Positions 15,944 to 25,965 of a stretch of DNA of 57,262 nt are shown in pieces; the stretch's first letter is position 1, and each line of letters opens with the position of its first letter. Below the pieces are notes generated by a model that ran no database searches, was not told the origin of the DNA, and worked only from the letters and a program-made list of their open reading frames with translations. The translations under genes and the position numbers were made by a program. Location: assembly GCA_910578825.1 (NCBI GenBank), contig CAJTSB010000016.1, positions 10,244-67,505 on the forward strand. The letters run 5' to 3'. Origin of the DNA: an uncultured Lachnospiraceae bacterium. Its GTDB lineage: Bacteria; Bacillota; Clostridia; Lachnospirales; Lachnospiraceae.

Positions 15944-16966
15944 ATGAAAGATATTACATTTACAGTACCCTGCTACAATTCTGAAGATTATATGGAGCAT
16001 TGCATTGATACTTTGCTGTCAGCAGACGAGCGGGCAGAAATCATTATCGTAGATGATGGCTCTACGGATCGGACAGGGGAGATTGCAGATAATTACGCAA
16101 GAAATTATCCGGAGATTGTACGGGTTGTTCATCAGGAGAATGGCGGACATGGTGCAGGCGTCAATGCCGGACTCGCGCTGGCGACCGGAAAATATTTTAA
16201 AGTCGTGGACTCAGACGACTGGCTTGATGAAAAGGAGTTGCAGAAACTTCTAAAGAAAATACAGGAATGGGAGAAGAAGGATATTACCGTGGATTTAATC
16301 ATCTGCAATTATCTGTACGACCATGCCAATGAGAATAAAAAGAAACGAATGAGTTACAAAAATATATTAAAAGAAAATGAGGTCTGCGGCTGGAATGCAG
16401 TCCGTCATTTTCAGCCGTCGCAATATCTGATTATGCATTCCCTGTTTTACCGCACGGAAGTGCTGCGTGAATCGGGCGTGAAACTGCCGAAACACACCTT
16501 TTATGTAGACAATATTTTTTCCTGCCAGCCGTTGCCGTATGTGAAAACGCTATGCTATTTGAATCTGGATTTGTACCATTATTTTCTGGGAAGGGAAGAC
16601 CAGTCTGTCAATGAGAAGGTGCTGATGAACCGCATTGACCAGCAGATACGGGTGACAAAGATTGTGTCAACGTGTACGGATTTGGAGGAGTTAAGCGAAG
16701 GTAATCCGAAATTGACCAATTATCTGATTCGAAACATATCCATTATGATGGCGATTTCCTCCATTCATTTGCTGCTGATTGGAACGCCGGAGGCTTTAAA
16801 AAAGCGGGAAATGCTCTGGAATTTTGTTAAATATCATGATCAGAAGCTGTACCAGTCATTGAAATGGCGGACAATCAGCGGGTTTACGTATTTGCCGGGG
16901 CGTCTGGGAGATATTTTTACGCTTGCAGGCTACCGTATGGCAAGAAAGCTGTATCAGTTTAACTAG
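15944..16966 (+). CDS. Family 2 glycosyltransferase (copy 2)
   Basis: The 340-residue GT-A-fold protein has FTVPCYNSEDYMEHCIDTLL, IIVDDGSTDRTGEIADNYA and KVVDSDDWLDE. It is a clear paralogue of the protein at 11178-12194, alike over its full length. GAGAGGAAAC precedes the ATG. It starts a probable unit with the NlpC/P60-like and flippase-like genes, which suggests synthesis and export or anchoring of a surface glycolipid; this is inference from context. Confidence 0.9.
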   Translation: MKDITFTVPCYNSEDYMEHCIDTLLSADERAEIIIVDDGSTDRTGEIADNYARNYPEIVRVVHQENGGHGAGVNAGLALATGKYFKVVDSDDWLDEKELQKLLKKIQEWEKKDITVDLIICNYLYDHANENKKKRMSYKNILKENEVCGWNAVRHFQPSQYLIMHSLFYRTEVLRESGVKLPKHTFYVDNIFSCQPLPYVKTLCYLNLDLYHYFLGREDQSVNEKVLMNRIDQQIRVTKIVSTCTDLEELSEGNPKLTNYLIRNISIMMAISSIHLLLIGTPEALKKREMLWNFVKYHDQKLYQSLKWRTISGFTYLPGRLGDIFTLAGYRMARKLYQFN

Positions 16967-17054
16967 CACAGCGTATTCAGGAAGTGAAGTGCAGTTAGTT
17001 GGAGCGTGATACTGGCTCGCAGGGAACGAAAGAAGGACAGGAGAGGAAGACAGA

Positions 17055-17666
17055 ATGGAAAATATATATTTGGCATTGGTGGATACGCCGGGAATTTTTG
17101 CATCCATAATCCGCCGGGTAACCGGAATCAATTACATACATGTGGTGCTTTCCCTCGATGAAGAGCTGCGGGAGGCATACAGCGTAGGCAGGAGAAATCC
17201 GGCGATTCCCATATTTGCAGGATTTGAAAAAGAGGATACGGAAAAGATTGAAAGACAGTTCCCGACGGCACTGTATAAGGTTCTCAGTCTGGAATGTACG
17301 AAAGAACAGAAAATGGGGATTGCCAGACAGCTTAGGGAATGTTATGAAAAAAGATTTCAATATCATTATTGTATCTTAGGGCTTCCCATGATATTATTAA
17401 ACATACCGTTTTACCAGAAGAATCATTACACTTGTTCATCGTTTACAGCAAATATTTTGCAGGAGAATGGAATTGCACTTTTTGATAAGCATTTCTCATT
17501 GGTAACCCCGAGGGATTTTTATGAGTTGGAGCAAACCAGAATGATTTATGAAGGTACGCTGCAGACATTTAACAGACTGAATGGCTGCTATCCGGTAAAA
17601 CGAAGAAATATGTTCCGTCAGATGTGGCGGAAGTTATCTTTTGCAGTGAATGGAGTTTACTTATGA
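17055..17666 (+). CDS. NlpC/P60-like (YiiX-type permuted papain) protein
   Basis: The 203-residue protein shows the two blocks expected of circularly permuted NlpC/P60 folds: an N-terminal His in TGINYIHVVLSLDE and a Cys in HYTCSSFTANIL. Relatives are amidases or lipid acyl-hydrolases acting near the membrane. There is no signal peptide. GAGAGGAAGA precedes the start. Its stop overlaps the next gene by 4 bp (ATGA), so it is coupled to the flippase-like protein. Confidence 0.65.
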   Translation: MENIYLALVDTPGIFASIIRRVTGINYIHVVLSLDEELREAYSVGRRNPAIPIFAGFEKEDTEKIERQFPTALYKVLSLECTKEQKMGIARQLRECYEKRFQYHYCILGLPMILLNIPFYQKNHYTCSSFTANILQENGIALFDKHFSLVTPRDFYELEQTRMIYEGTLQTFNRLNGCYPVKRRNMFRQMWRKLSFAVNGVYL

Positions 17667-18700
17667 ATCGTAAGAATTTAATCAGCGCAATTATTTTTAT
17701 TTTGCTGGCAGGATTGACATTTTATGTTATTTTCAAGGGAAATGATATGGAGGAGGTTATAGGAACTGTGCGAACGCTGCATCCAATTTATTTATGTGCA
17801 GCTGCCGCAACGGCATTCTTCTTTGTGTCTGCGGAAGGGTTCATGATTTGTTATCTGTTGCGTGCATTGAACTACAAAACGAGTGCAGCCACCTGCGTCA
17901 AATATTCTTTTGTGGGATTTTTCTTTTCAGGCATCACGCCTTCTGCAACAGGTGGACAGCCCATGCAGCTTTACTATATGCAGAAAGAAGGTCACAAGGT
18001 TTCAGATAGTTCGGTCGTGTTGATGACAGTAGCAGTTATCTATAAGTTTGTATTAGTTGTCATGGGAATCGGAATCTTAATCTTTTATTATGGACCATTG
18101 AAAGATTATCTCAAAGGATATTTGTATCTCTATTATCTGGGATTGTTTTTGAATACGCTGCTGGTGGTGGTCCTTCTCTTTATCATGGTCAGTCCCCGGT
18201 GTTTTAAGGGGATAGTCATAGGAGGAGAAAAGCTGTTAAAGAAACTACGGATTTTGAAAAATTCCGGTGAGCGGACAAAAAAATTGATTGAGATGGCAGA
18301 CCAGTATCACGAGGCAGTTCTGTTTTTTCTCAAAAATAAGAGTAAGATTTATGTTGTGATTGCATTTACGGTGGTACAGCGGTGCAGTGTATTTTTCCTG
18401 ACCTGGCTGATTTACAGGGGGCTCGGTCTTGCGGGAACCGACGCGCTTACAGTAATGAGTTTGCAGGCGGCCATCTATATTGCGGTAGACATGCTGCCGC
18501 TGCCCGGTGCGCAAGGAATCACAGAGATGATGTACAAGACGGCGTTTTCCCAGGTGTTTACCGGGGCGAGCCTGACAGCGTCCATGTGCGTTACACGTGG
18601 ATTGAATTTCTATATGGTGTTGATTGTCAGTGCTCTTGTGGCGGCATGGTGTCATTTGAGTACACGGTTTAAGTGCCTGCGTCTGAATACTCAGGTTTGA
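17663..18700 (+). CDS. Lysylphosphatidylglycerol synthase/flippase-like membrane protein (UPF0104)
   Basis: The 345-residue protein has about eight hydrophobic segments. It shows features of the MprF N-terminal flippase-like family, including FFFSGITPSATGGQPMQLYY and a late DMLPLPGAQGITE. Family members move or handle lipids across the membrane, but this one lacks the aminoacyl-transferase domain. The start ATG is in the ATGA overlap with the NlpC/P60-like gene. Its 3' end overlaps the convergent nicotinate phosphoribosyltransferase gene by 10 bp. A role in exporting the product of the nearby glycosyltransferase is plausible. Confidence 0.82.
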   Translation: MNRKNLISAIIFILLAGLTFYVIFKGNDMEEVIGTVRTLHPIYLCAAAATAFFFVSAEGFMICYLLRALNYKTSAATCVKYSFVGFFFSGITPSATGGQPMQLYYMQKEGHKVSDSSVVLMTVAVIYKFVLVVMGIGILIFYYGPLKDYLKGYLYLYYLGLFLNTLLVVVLLFIMVSPRCFKGIVIGGEKLLKKLRILKNSGERTKKLIEMADQYHEAVLFFLKNKSKIYVVIAFTVVQRCSVFFLTWLIYRGLGLAGTDALTVMSLQAAIYIAVDMLPLPGAQGITEMMYKTAFSQVFTGASLTASMCVTRGLNFYMVLIVSALVAAWCHLSTRFKCLRLNTQV

Positions 18701-20154
18701 TGATGTTCCGCGGAATGTTCTCTTAAAATATTTCGTTTCATCTCAAACAGGCTGTCTGATAAATCTACATATACCTTACTGGGATTGGCAAAGCGTCTCG
18801 TTTCATTCCAGAGCGTAGCCTTTTCCAGCTCGCAGTATTTTTGGATTTCCATGACGCTGGGGGATTCGTAGATGCACTGCCCCTTGTCAAAAATCTGCAC
18901 CGGAAGGCGGCGCATTGTGTAAGTGCCGCCCGCCAGATTCGTATATTTCCATGTTTCCAGTGGATCAAAAATGCGCAGATTTTTCTCACAGTCGAACGTC
19001 TCATCTTCCAGGCAAATCAGATCGGCTTTGATTTTGCCTGAACTTTTTTCATATATCCGGTAGATCGTCTTATTGCCCGGATTTGTCACCTTCTCAGAGT
19101 TTTCCGACAGTTTAATCTTGGGCACGAATTCTCCCTGTTCATTTTGAACGGCTGCAAGTTTGTATACGCCTCCGAATGCGGGGGTGTTTTTGGATGTAAT
19201 CAGATTCGTTCCAACACCCCAGGAAGTAATCATCGCCCCCTGTGCTTTGAGGTTTTCAATCAGATACTCGTCCAAATCGTTGGACGCAGAGATGACAGCA
19301 TCTGTAAAACCAGCCTCATCCAGCATTTTCCGCGCCTGTTTGGAGAGATATGCAAGGTCTCCGCTGTCCATGCGGATACCATAGTTTTTAAGTGGAATGT
19401 TCTGCGCACGCATTTCTTTAAATACCCGGATTGCATTTGGAACGCCGGATTTTAAGGTGTCGTAAGTGTCCACAAGCAGGATGCAGGCAGAAGGATAATA
19501 GCTGGCATACGTCTTGAACGCTGTGTATTCATCCGGAAAACTCATGATCCAGCTGTGGGCGTGCGTACCTTTTACCGGTACATCAAAAAGTTTTCCGCAG
19601 AGTACGTTTGAAGTGCCGCAGCAACCACCGATGACAGCGGCCCTGGCGCCGTAAATCCCGGCGTCCGGTCCCTGTGCGCGGCGCAGTCCGAACTCCATGA
19701 CGCCGTCGTTTCCGGCCGCATAGCAGACGCGTGCAGCTTTGGTGGCAATCAGGCACTGATGATTTAGAATGTTTAAAATAGCGGTCTCAACAAGCTGTGC
19801 CTCCATAATGGGGGCGATGACCTTAATCAGGGGTTCTCTGGGGAAAATTACTGTGCCTTCCGGGATTGCGTAGATGTCACCAGAGAATTGGAACGTTCTT
19901 AAATATTCTAAAAAGTCATCTTCAAAAATCCCCAGGGATTTGAGATAAGAGATATCGGAAGCGTCAAATTTCAAATGTTTGATATAATCGATAATCTGCG
20001 CAAGTCCTGCACAGATGGCATATCCACCGTTGTCCGGATTTGTGCGGTAGAAGGCGTCAAATACCACAACGCTGTGGTTATCTGTCTTAAAGTATCCCTG
20101 CATCATTGTCAATTCATATAAATCGGTCAACAGGGGCAGATGCTCTGTATTCAT
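18691..20154 (-). CDS. pncB: Nicotinate phosphoribosyltransferase
   Basis: The 487-residue enzyme converts nicotinate and PRPP to nicotinate mononucleotide in NAD salvage. Visible motifs are LLTDLYELTMMQGYFK at the N-terminus, EFGLRRAQGPDAGIYGARAA, GTHAHSWIMSF and a DSGDLAYLSKQARKMLDEAG stretch. ATG 20154 is used because AAAGGAG lies 11 bases upstream. It stands alone on the minus strand. The window also carries NAD synthase at 32.1 kb, which acts later in the same pathway. Confidence 0.95.
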   Translation of the reverse strand: MNTEHLPLLTDLYELTMMQGYFKTDNHSVVVFDAFYRTNPDNGGYAICAGLAQIIDYIKHLKFDASDISYLKSLGIFEDDFLEYLRTFQFSGDIYAIPEGTVIFPREPLIKVIAPIMEAQLVETAILNILNHQCLIATKAARVCYAAGNDGVMEFGLRRAQGPDAGIYGARAAVIGGCCGTSNVLCGKLFDVPVKGTHAHSWIMSFPDEYTAFKTYASYYPSACILLVDTYDTLKSGVPNAIRVFKEMRAQNIPLKNYGIRMDSGDLAYLSKQARKMLDEAGFTDAVISASNDLDEYLIENLKAQGAMITSWGVGTNLITSKNTPAFGGVYKLAAVQNEQGEFVPKIKLSENSEKVTNPGNKTIYRIYEKSSGKIKADLICLEDETFDCEKNLRIFDPLETWKYTNLAGGTYTMRRLPVQIFDKGQCIYESPSVMEIQKYCELEKATLWNETRRFANPSKVYVDLSDSLFEMKRNILREHSAEHHQT

Positions 20155-20384
20155 GATGGGAAGAGCTCCTTTCACTTGTTTTTACAGAAGTATATCATAT
20201 CCGGGCATGAGACTGCAACCGTGGACGAAACCGGGATGGCAGGGTTTGTGTTACGCCATTTGCAAAGATTGTGATTTATTTGTGATTTGTATGCCTCAGC
20301 CCTTTCCAATTGGACAAAAATATGATATTCTTAATTATTGTTAGAATGGCAACGCAATATTCTGAAAGAAAGGTAAATAATTAT

Positions 20385-21560
20385 ATGAAGAAAAAAATGG
20401 CAGTATTATTGGCCACAGTATGTGCAATTTCATTGATTGGAGGCTGCGGCGGGAAAGGAAACACCAGTAAAGGAACGGATGCGGCGGAGAGTACGGATGA
20501 TTCCAGCGAACAGGCAGGTGCAACCACATATGACGTAGAGAACTGCGTGCAGCTTGGAGAATATATGGGATTGGAGGTTTCGCTTGGCAGCTATGAGGTT
20601 ACGGAAGAAAGCCTCAAGAGCACGATTGAAAGTACGCTGGCATCCTATCCGTCCTATGAGGACACCGACAAGACCACGGTAGAAGAGGGCGATGTTGTCA
20701 ATATCGACTACGAAGGGATTAAGGACGGCGTGGCATTTGAGGGCGGAACAGCACAGGGCTCAAATCTGGAAATTGGCTCTAACAGCTTTATTGACGGATT
20801 TGAGGATGGGCTGATTGGCAAGAAAGTCGGCGAGGATGTGAAACTGGATCTGACATTTCCGGAAGATTATGGCAATGAAGAACTGGCAGGACAGGCGGTT
20901 GTGTTCAATGTTAAGATCAACAAGATTGTCAATGAAGTGTATATGACGTATGATACCATGACGGACGAATTTGTGGCGAACAATTTTGTAAACGATGGCT
21001 ATAAGACTGTGGACGAGATGATTGAAGGTACCAGGAAACAGTTAGAGAGCAACAATGAGACGAATAAGCAGACAGATACCGAGAATGCGATTTTTAAACA
21101 GCTGCATGAGAGCTGTACCGTGACACTGCCAGATGGTCTGTTAGACCAGAGGATTCAGGAGTATAAGGATCAGTATGTGCAGAATATTAAGAACAGTTAT
21201 AATATGGAACTTGCAGACTACCTGGGCAGCATGGGCATGACGGAGGAACAGTTTAATGATCAGGTGCATCAGTATATTGAGGAAAGCCTGACCAACCAGT
21301 TTATCCTGGAGGCGATTGCGAAGAAAGAGAAGATTGAGGCGGATGAGGAAGGATATACTGCTTATAAGAAGGATGTAATATCAGATTTTGGATTTGAGAA
21401 TGAAGACGCTTTGCTGGAACAGTATGGTGAGGATTATGTCAAGAATGCATATATCAGTGATAAGACACTGAATTATCTCATTGAAAATGCAAAGATTACC
21501 TATGACAGCAGCAACACAGCCGGAGCGGATGCAGATAGCCAAGACGGCGCTGCGGAGTAA
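20385..21560 (+). CDS. Lipoprotein with FKBP-type PPIase and trigger-factor-like C-terminal domain
   Basis: The 391-residue protein starts with a lipoprotein signal (ISLIGGC, Cys22). Then comes an FKBP/trigger-factor PPIase domain (about 100-190: VEEGDVVNIDYEG, FIDGFEDGLIGKKVGED, FPEDYGNEELAGQ) and a helical trigger-factor C-terminal-like domain (about 200-370). Unlike trigger factor it lacks the ribosome-binding N-terminal domain and is secreted. It probably folds or guides proteins at the outer face of the membrane, in the manner of PrsA. The start ATG follows GAAAGAAAGG by about 11 bases. Confidence 0.88.
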   Translation: MKKKMAVLLATVCAISLIGGCGGKGNTSKGTDAAESTDDSSEQAGATTYDVENCVQLGEYMGLEVSLGSYEVTEESLKSTIESTLASYPSYEDTDKTTVEEGDVVNIDYEGIKDGVAFEGGTAQGSNLEIGSNSFIDGFEDGLIGKKVGEDVKLDLTFPEDYGNEELAGQAVVFNVKINKIVNEVYMTYDTMTDEFVANNFVNDGYKTVDEMIEGTRKQLESNNETNKQTDTENAIFKQLHESCTVTLPDGLLDQRIQEYKDQYVQNIKNSYNMELADYLGSMGMTEEQFNDQVHQYIEESLTNQFILEAIAKKEKIEADEEGYTAYKKDVISDFGFENEDALLEQYGEDYVKNAYISDKTLNYLIENAKITYDSSNTAGADADSQDGAAE

Positions 21561-21578
21561 AAGATAAGGAGAGAAGTT

Positions 21579-22970
21579 ATGGAATTAACAAATATCAGAG
21601 ATTTATATCGCAAAAAAGAAGAATATCTGGAAAAGGAAGTTAGTATTGGCGGATGGGTGCGGAGCATCCGCGGCTCTAAGAATTTTGGATTTATCGTGGT
21701 AAATGACGGAACATTTTTTGAACCGCTGCAGGTGGTGTATCATGATAAATTATCTAATTTCGCTGAGGTGGATAAGCTCAATGTGGGAGCTGCCATTATC
21801 GTGACCGGGAAACTGGTAGCAACACCTCAGGCAAAGCAACCGTTTGAAATCCAAGCGGACGAAGTTGTGATTGAAGGAAAATCGACACCGGATTATCCGT
21901 TACAGAAGAAACGGCATAGCTTTGAATATCTGCGGACGATTTCACATCTGCGGCCGCGTACCAATACCTTTGAGGCTGTATTTCGTGTACGTTCCCTGAT
22001 TGCGTATGCCATTCATAAATTTTTCCAGGAAAGGGATTTTGTCTATGTGCATACGCCGATTATTACCGGTAGTGACTGCGAAGGGGCCGGGGAGATGTTT
22101 CAGGTGACGACGCTTGATTTGAACGATATCCCGAGGGACGATGATGGCGCTGTGGACTTTTCACAGGATTTCTTTAACAAGCCTACGAACCTGACGGTGA
22201 GTGGACAGTTGAATGGCGAGACATACGCGATGGCGTTTAAGAATATTTATACGTTTGGACCGACTTTCCGTGCTGAGAATTCCAATACCACGAGACATGC
22301 AGCGGAATTCTGGATGATAGAGCCTGAAATTGCGTTTGCGGATTTGAAGGACGATATGGTTCTGGCGGAGAGTATGTTGAAATATATCATCAATTATGTG
22401 CTGGAGCATGCGCCGGAAGAAATGCAGTTTTTCAATAATTTTGTGGACAAAGGACTTTTGGAAAGGCTGAAACATGTGGCAGAATCCGAGTTTGCGCATG
22501 TGACTTATACCGAGGCAATTGAAATTCTTCAGAAGAATAATGATAAGTTTGAATATAAGGTTTCCTGGGGCGCAGATTTGCAGACCGAACACGAGCGGTA
22601 TCTGACCGAGGAAGTATTCAAGCGTCCGGTGTTTGTAACAGATTATCCTAAGGAAATCAAAGCATTTTATATGAAACTGAATCCGGATGGTAAGACCGTT
22701 GCGGCGGTAGATTGTCTGGTGCCGGGAATCGGAGAGATTATCGGAGGCAGCCAGAGGGAGGATGATTACGACAAGTTGTGCCAGAGAATGGAGGAATTGG
22801 GACTGAACAAAGAGGATTATGACTTCTATCTGGATTTACGTAAATACGGCACGGCAAAGCACGCTGGTTTTGGGCTTGGTTTTGAGCGTTGCGTGATGTA
22901 TCTGACCGGAATGACGAATATCCGTGATGTGGTTCCATTCCCAAGAACAGTAAACAATTGTGAATTATAA
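21579..22970 (+). CDS. asnS: Asparaginyl-tRNA synthetase
   Basis: The 463-residue class II enzyme charges tRNA-Asn. It has an N-terminal OB-fold anticodon domain (VSIGGWVRSIRGSKNFGFI), class II motif 2 around TFGPTFRAENSNTTRHAAEF and motif 3 near the end (GFGLGFERCVMYL). Length is standard. It follows the PPIase lipoprotein by 18 bases with GGAGAG before the ATG, and it ends on a strong terminator. Confidence 0.97.
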   Translation: MELTNIRDLYRKKEEYLEKEVSIGGWVRSIRGSKNFGFIVVNDGTFFEPLQVVYHDKLSNFAEVDKLNVGAAIIVTGKLVATPQAKQPFEIQADEVVIEGKSTPDYPLQKKRHSFEYLRTISHLRPRTNTFEAVFRVRSLIAYAIHKFFQERDFVYVHTPIITGSDCEGAGEMFQVTTLDLNDIPRDDDGAVDFSQDFFNKPTNLTVSGQLNGETYAMAFKNIYTFGPTFRAENSNTTRHAAEFWMIEPEIAFADLKDDMVLAESMLKYIINYVLEHAPEEMQFFNNFVDKGLLERLKHVAESEFAHVTYTEAIEILQKNNDKFEYKVSWGADLQTEHERYLTEEVFKRPVFVTDYPKEIKAFYMKLNPDGKTVAAVDCLVPGIGEIIGGSQREDDYDKLCQRMEELGLNKEDYDFYLDLRKYGTAKHAGFGLGFERCVMYLTGMTNIRDVVPFPRTVNNCEL

Positions 22971-22975
22971 TAACA

Positions 22976-23031
22976 AAAGCGCCAAAACGGGACTGGAAAG
23001 AAAGTCCTGGTTCGGCGCTTTGTTTTTGTTT
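22976..23031 (+). terminator. Intrinsic terminator after asnS
   Basis: AAAGCGCC pairs with GGCGCTTT, with inner AAC/GTT and GACT/AGTC pairs, followed by TTTGTTTTTGTTT. Confidence 0.9.
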
Positions 23032-23041
23032 CAACATCCAG

Positions 23042-24052
23042 TCAAACAGCAGGAAATTGTTTGGCGGATTCCATTGAAACTTTGTGTTCCATATCTGTAA
23101 TGACCTCCATGAAGGCGTCCTGGATGGTGGTGTGAATGTCTTCGCCCAATAAGGGTAAGTTGCCGGATGGGATCATACCGCCTGCCATGGAAGGATGTCC
23201 GCCGCCATCTCCGAAGGGCTGCAGTACCCGTGTAACGAGAGTGCCGGCATGTATGCCTTTTACCTCGCTTCGGATGGAGAAACGGATGCCGTCTGTCTGC
23301 AATGCATAGATGATAGCCACGTCTACCACATCCAAAGAAAGGATGAAATCTGAGATAATTGCAATCAATGCAGGCGCGCAGTTGAACGGGATATAGGCAA
23401 AGCCTGTCCGGTCAAAAATCTGTATATTCTGAATAGCGGCTCCATATGCCTGGAGGTCGTCAAATTCCATGGTATTGTGATACATTCCCGAAACCAGGTT
23501 CCAATCGGCATGTTCAAACAGATAAGAGAACATTTCCGTATCTAAGGCAGTGCATCCACGAGTAAAATCAGCCGTGTCCATTTTGATACCGTAGGCAAGC
23601 GCAGCCGCACATTTGGGCTCGATGGGCGTGCCTGTGCTCTGAAAATAAGAAGCGATAAGACAGGCGCAGGAACCTACGGGGCGGATATCCTGATAAAGGT
23701 ACTGGTAGGGAAAGAAAATGGGATGGTGGTCAATACATGCTACTTCATCTCCAATTAAATCCGTGACATTGCTGTTTTTTTTCTGTGAATCCACGAGTAC
23801 GATATAATCATTTTCCGTCATATCCGGGACGTCGTTTTTGGAATACATTGTGATGTCAAAACTTTCCAGCATCTTTTTCACACTTAAGCGATCAATTTTT
23901 CCGTCGTAACAAAGTGTAGCGGGGATACCGTGGCAGGATAGAAAATTCTGAAGGCCGAAAGCGCTGGCAATGGCGTCCGGGTCGGGAAAATTATGTGTTT
24001 GTATATAAACGGTATGGTTTTTTAATGTTTCAACTAATGCTAAAGGGTTCAT
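23042..24052 (-). CDS. DHH-family phosphoesterase, NrnA-like
   Basis: The 336-residue protein has an N-terminal DHH domain and a C-terminal DHHA1 domain. Metal-binding stretches are THNFPDPDAIAS (the usual DHxDxDA block with an Asn), VLVDSQ and CIDHHP; the C-terminal GGGHPSMAGG matches DHHA1. Relatives degrade nanoRNA, pAp or cyclic dinucleotide products. I chose ATG 24052 because the family starts close to there; its ribosome binding site (AGAGAG, 12 bases away) is modest. It is divergent from the RecJ gene. Confidence 0.85.
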   Translation of the reverse strand: MNPLALVETLKNHTVYIQTHNFPDPDAIASAFGLQNFLSCHGIPATLCYDGKIDRLSVKKMLESFDITMYSKNDVPDMTENDYIVLVDSQKKNSNVTDLIGDEVACIDHHPIFFPYQYLYQDIRPVGSCACLIASYFQSTGTPIEPKCAAALAYGIKMDTADFTRGCTALDTEMFSYLFEHADWNLVSGMYHNTMEFDDLQAYGAAIQNIQIFDRTGFAYIPFNCAPALIAIISDFILSLDVVDVAIIYALQTDGIRFSIRSEVKGIHAGTLVTRVLQPFGDGGGHPSMAGGMIPSGNLPLLGEDIHTTIQDAFMEVITDMEHKVSMESAKQFPAV

Positions 24053-24167
24053 GGTTCTCAAACTCTCTTTCCTGAAATTTGTATGTGTGTTCATCACTAA
24101 CGGCATTTTAGCATAATTTCTTGAAAAAGTCATCATATTTTGCTATGATGCTTTCAGGGAGGGACGA

Positions 24168-25931
24168 ATGGTGCAGAAGAAATGGGTAATAGCTGCCAAA
24201 CGGGCGGATTTCCAGGGCATAGCGAAACGTTTCGACATCGATCAGGTAACCGCCAGAATCATCCGTAATCGCGAAGTTGTAGGCGATGAGGACATAGACA
24301 GGTACCTTCACGGCACGAGGGAAGATTTGCACGATCCGGCGCAGATGAAGGATAGTAAAGTGGCAGCGGAATTATTACGGCGGAAGATAAAAGAAAAGAA
24401 ACGGATTCGGATATTGGGAGATTACGATATTGATGGCATACAGTCAGTCTATCTTCTGTATTCTGCTCTGAGCCATTGCAGGGCAAATGTGGATTATGTG
24501 ATTCCGGACAGAATTGCAGACGGCTACGGCGTCAATGAGCGGCTGGTTCGACAGGCAAAAGAGGACGGGGTTGATACGCTGTTGACCTGTGACAATGGGA
24601 TTGCGGCATATCAGGAGATTGCACTGGCAAAAGAGCTTGGCATGACGGTAATTATTACAGACCACCATGAGGTGCCCTACGAGGAGGAAGACGGCAAAAG
24701 AGTTTACAGGGTGCCGCCGGCGGATGCCGTGGTAAACCCTAAACAGCCGGATTGTCCCTATCCATTTAAGAAACTATGCGGAGCGGCGGTTGCCTTTAAG
24801 CTGATACAGGTTTTATACCGGAGTCTGGGATTTCCTGCGGAAGACGCGTTTATTTATCTGGAAAATGTAGCATTCGCTACGGTTGGCGACGTGATGGATT
24901 TGCAGGATGAGAACCGGATTCTGGTAAAGGAAGGACTGAAGGCCCTGAATCAGACGAAAAATTATGGGATGCGCGCGTTGGCGGCGAGGAATCAGATTCC
25001 ACCCGGGACGATAAAGGCATATCATATAGGTTTTGTGCTCGGACCCTGCCTGAATGCCAGCGGGCGTCTGGACACGGCAAAGCGTGCGCTTGAAATGCTG
25101 CTGGCAGAAGACGCGCAGCGCGCAGCGGAATATGCGGGCGATTTGTATGACCTGAATGCCAGTCGCAAGGAGTTGACCGAGCAGGGGGTGCAGCAGGCAA
25201 TCGAGCTGGTGGAGCAGATGGCGACAGCAGATAAGGTACTGGTTCTTTATTTACCGGATTGCCATGAGAGCCTTGCAGGAATTATTGCAGGGCGGATTCG
25301 TGAGAAGTACAACCGTCCGGTATTCGTGTTGACAAAGAGTGAAGATGGGGTCAAAGGCTCGGGTCGTTCGATTGATGAATATTCCATGTATGAGGAAATG
25401 ACAAAGTGCCGGGAACTGTTTACCAAATACGGCGGTCATCCGATGGCGGCGGGATTGTCCCTGCCGCAGGAACACGTGGAAGCGTTTCGACGGGCGTTAA
25501 ATGAAAATACGACATTGACAGAAGAGGATTTACGAGGGAAAATTGTCATAGACGTGCCCATGCCGCTTGCCTACATATCCAAAGAGCTGATTCTGGAATT
25601 GAATATCCTTGAGCCTTTTGGAAAGTCTAACGAGAAACCGGTATTTGCCGATAAGGAGATAGAGATTTTGTCCATACGGATTCTGGGGAAGAACCGGAAT
25701 GTATGTAAAATGCAGGTAAAGAGTGCAGGTTCGCAGGTCATTCCGGCAGTGTATTTTGGAGAGACGGAAGTTTTTCTCAATTACCTGGAGGAGAAATATG
25801 GAAACTATGCGCTTATGCAGGCAATGGATGGTAAGCGCGGCGGGATAATCGTTTCTTTTGTATATTATCCGGAAATCAATTCGTACAATGGGAGAGAAAA
25901 TATTCAGATTGTTGTAAAAAATTATTGCTGA
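24168..25931 (+). CDS. recJ: Single-stranded-DNA-specific exonuclease RecJ
   Basis: The 587-residue protein has the DHH motifs ILGDYDIDGIQSVYLL, LLTCDNGIAA and IITDHHE, then GPCLNASGRLDTAKRALEML, a DHHA1 domain (SGRSIDEYSMYEE, YGGHPMAAGLSLP) and a C-terminal OB-like domain. RecJ degrades 5'-ended single strands in recombination and repair. GGAGGGA lies 4 bases before the ATG. It is slightly shorter and more divergent than main RecJ proteins, so a second RecJ may exist elsewhere in the genome. Confidence 0.9.
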   Translation: MVQKKWVIAAKRADFQGIAKRFDIDQVTARIIRNREVVGDEDIDRYLHGTREDLHDPAQMKDSKVAAELLRRKIKEKKRIRILGDYDIDGIQSVYLLYSALSHCRANVDYVIPDRIADGYGVNERLVRQAKEDGVDTLLTCDNGIAAYQEIALAKELGMTVIITDHHEVPYEEEDGKRVYRVPPADAVVNPKQPDCPYPFKKLCGAAVAFKLIQVLYRSLGFPAEDAFIYLENVAFATVGDVMDLQDENRILVKEGLKALNQTKNYGMRALAARNQIPPGTIKAYHIGFVLGPCLNASGRLDTAKRALEMLLAEDAQRAAEYAGDLYDLNASRKELTEQGVQQAIELVEQMATADKVLVLYLPDCHESLAGIIAGRIREKYNRPVFVLTKSEDGVKGSGRSIDEYSMYEEMTKCRELFTKYGGHPMAAGLSLPQEHVEAFRRALNENTTLTEEDLRGKIVIDVPMPLAYISKELILELNILEPFGKSNEKPVFADKEIEILSIRILGKNRNVCKMQVKSAGSQVIPAVYFGETEVFLNYLEEKYGNYALMQAMDGKRGGIIVSFVYYPEINSYNGRENIQIVVKNYC

Positions 25932-25965
25932 CAATCGTTATAGAGAAATAAGAGAGGAAAAAGCC

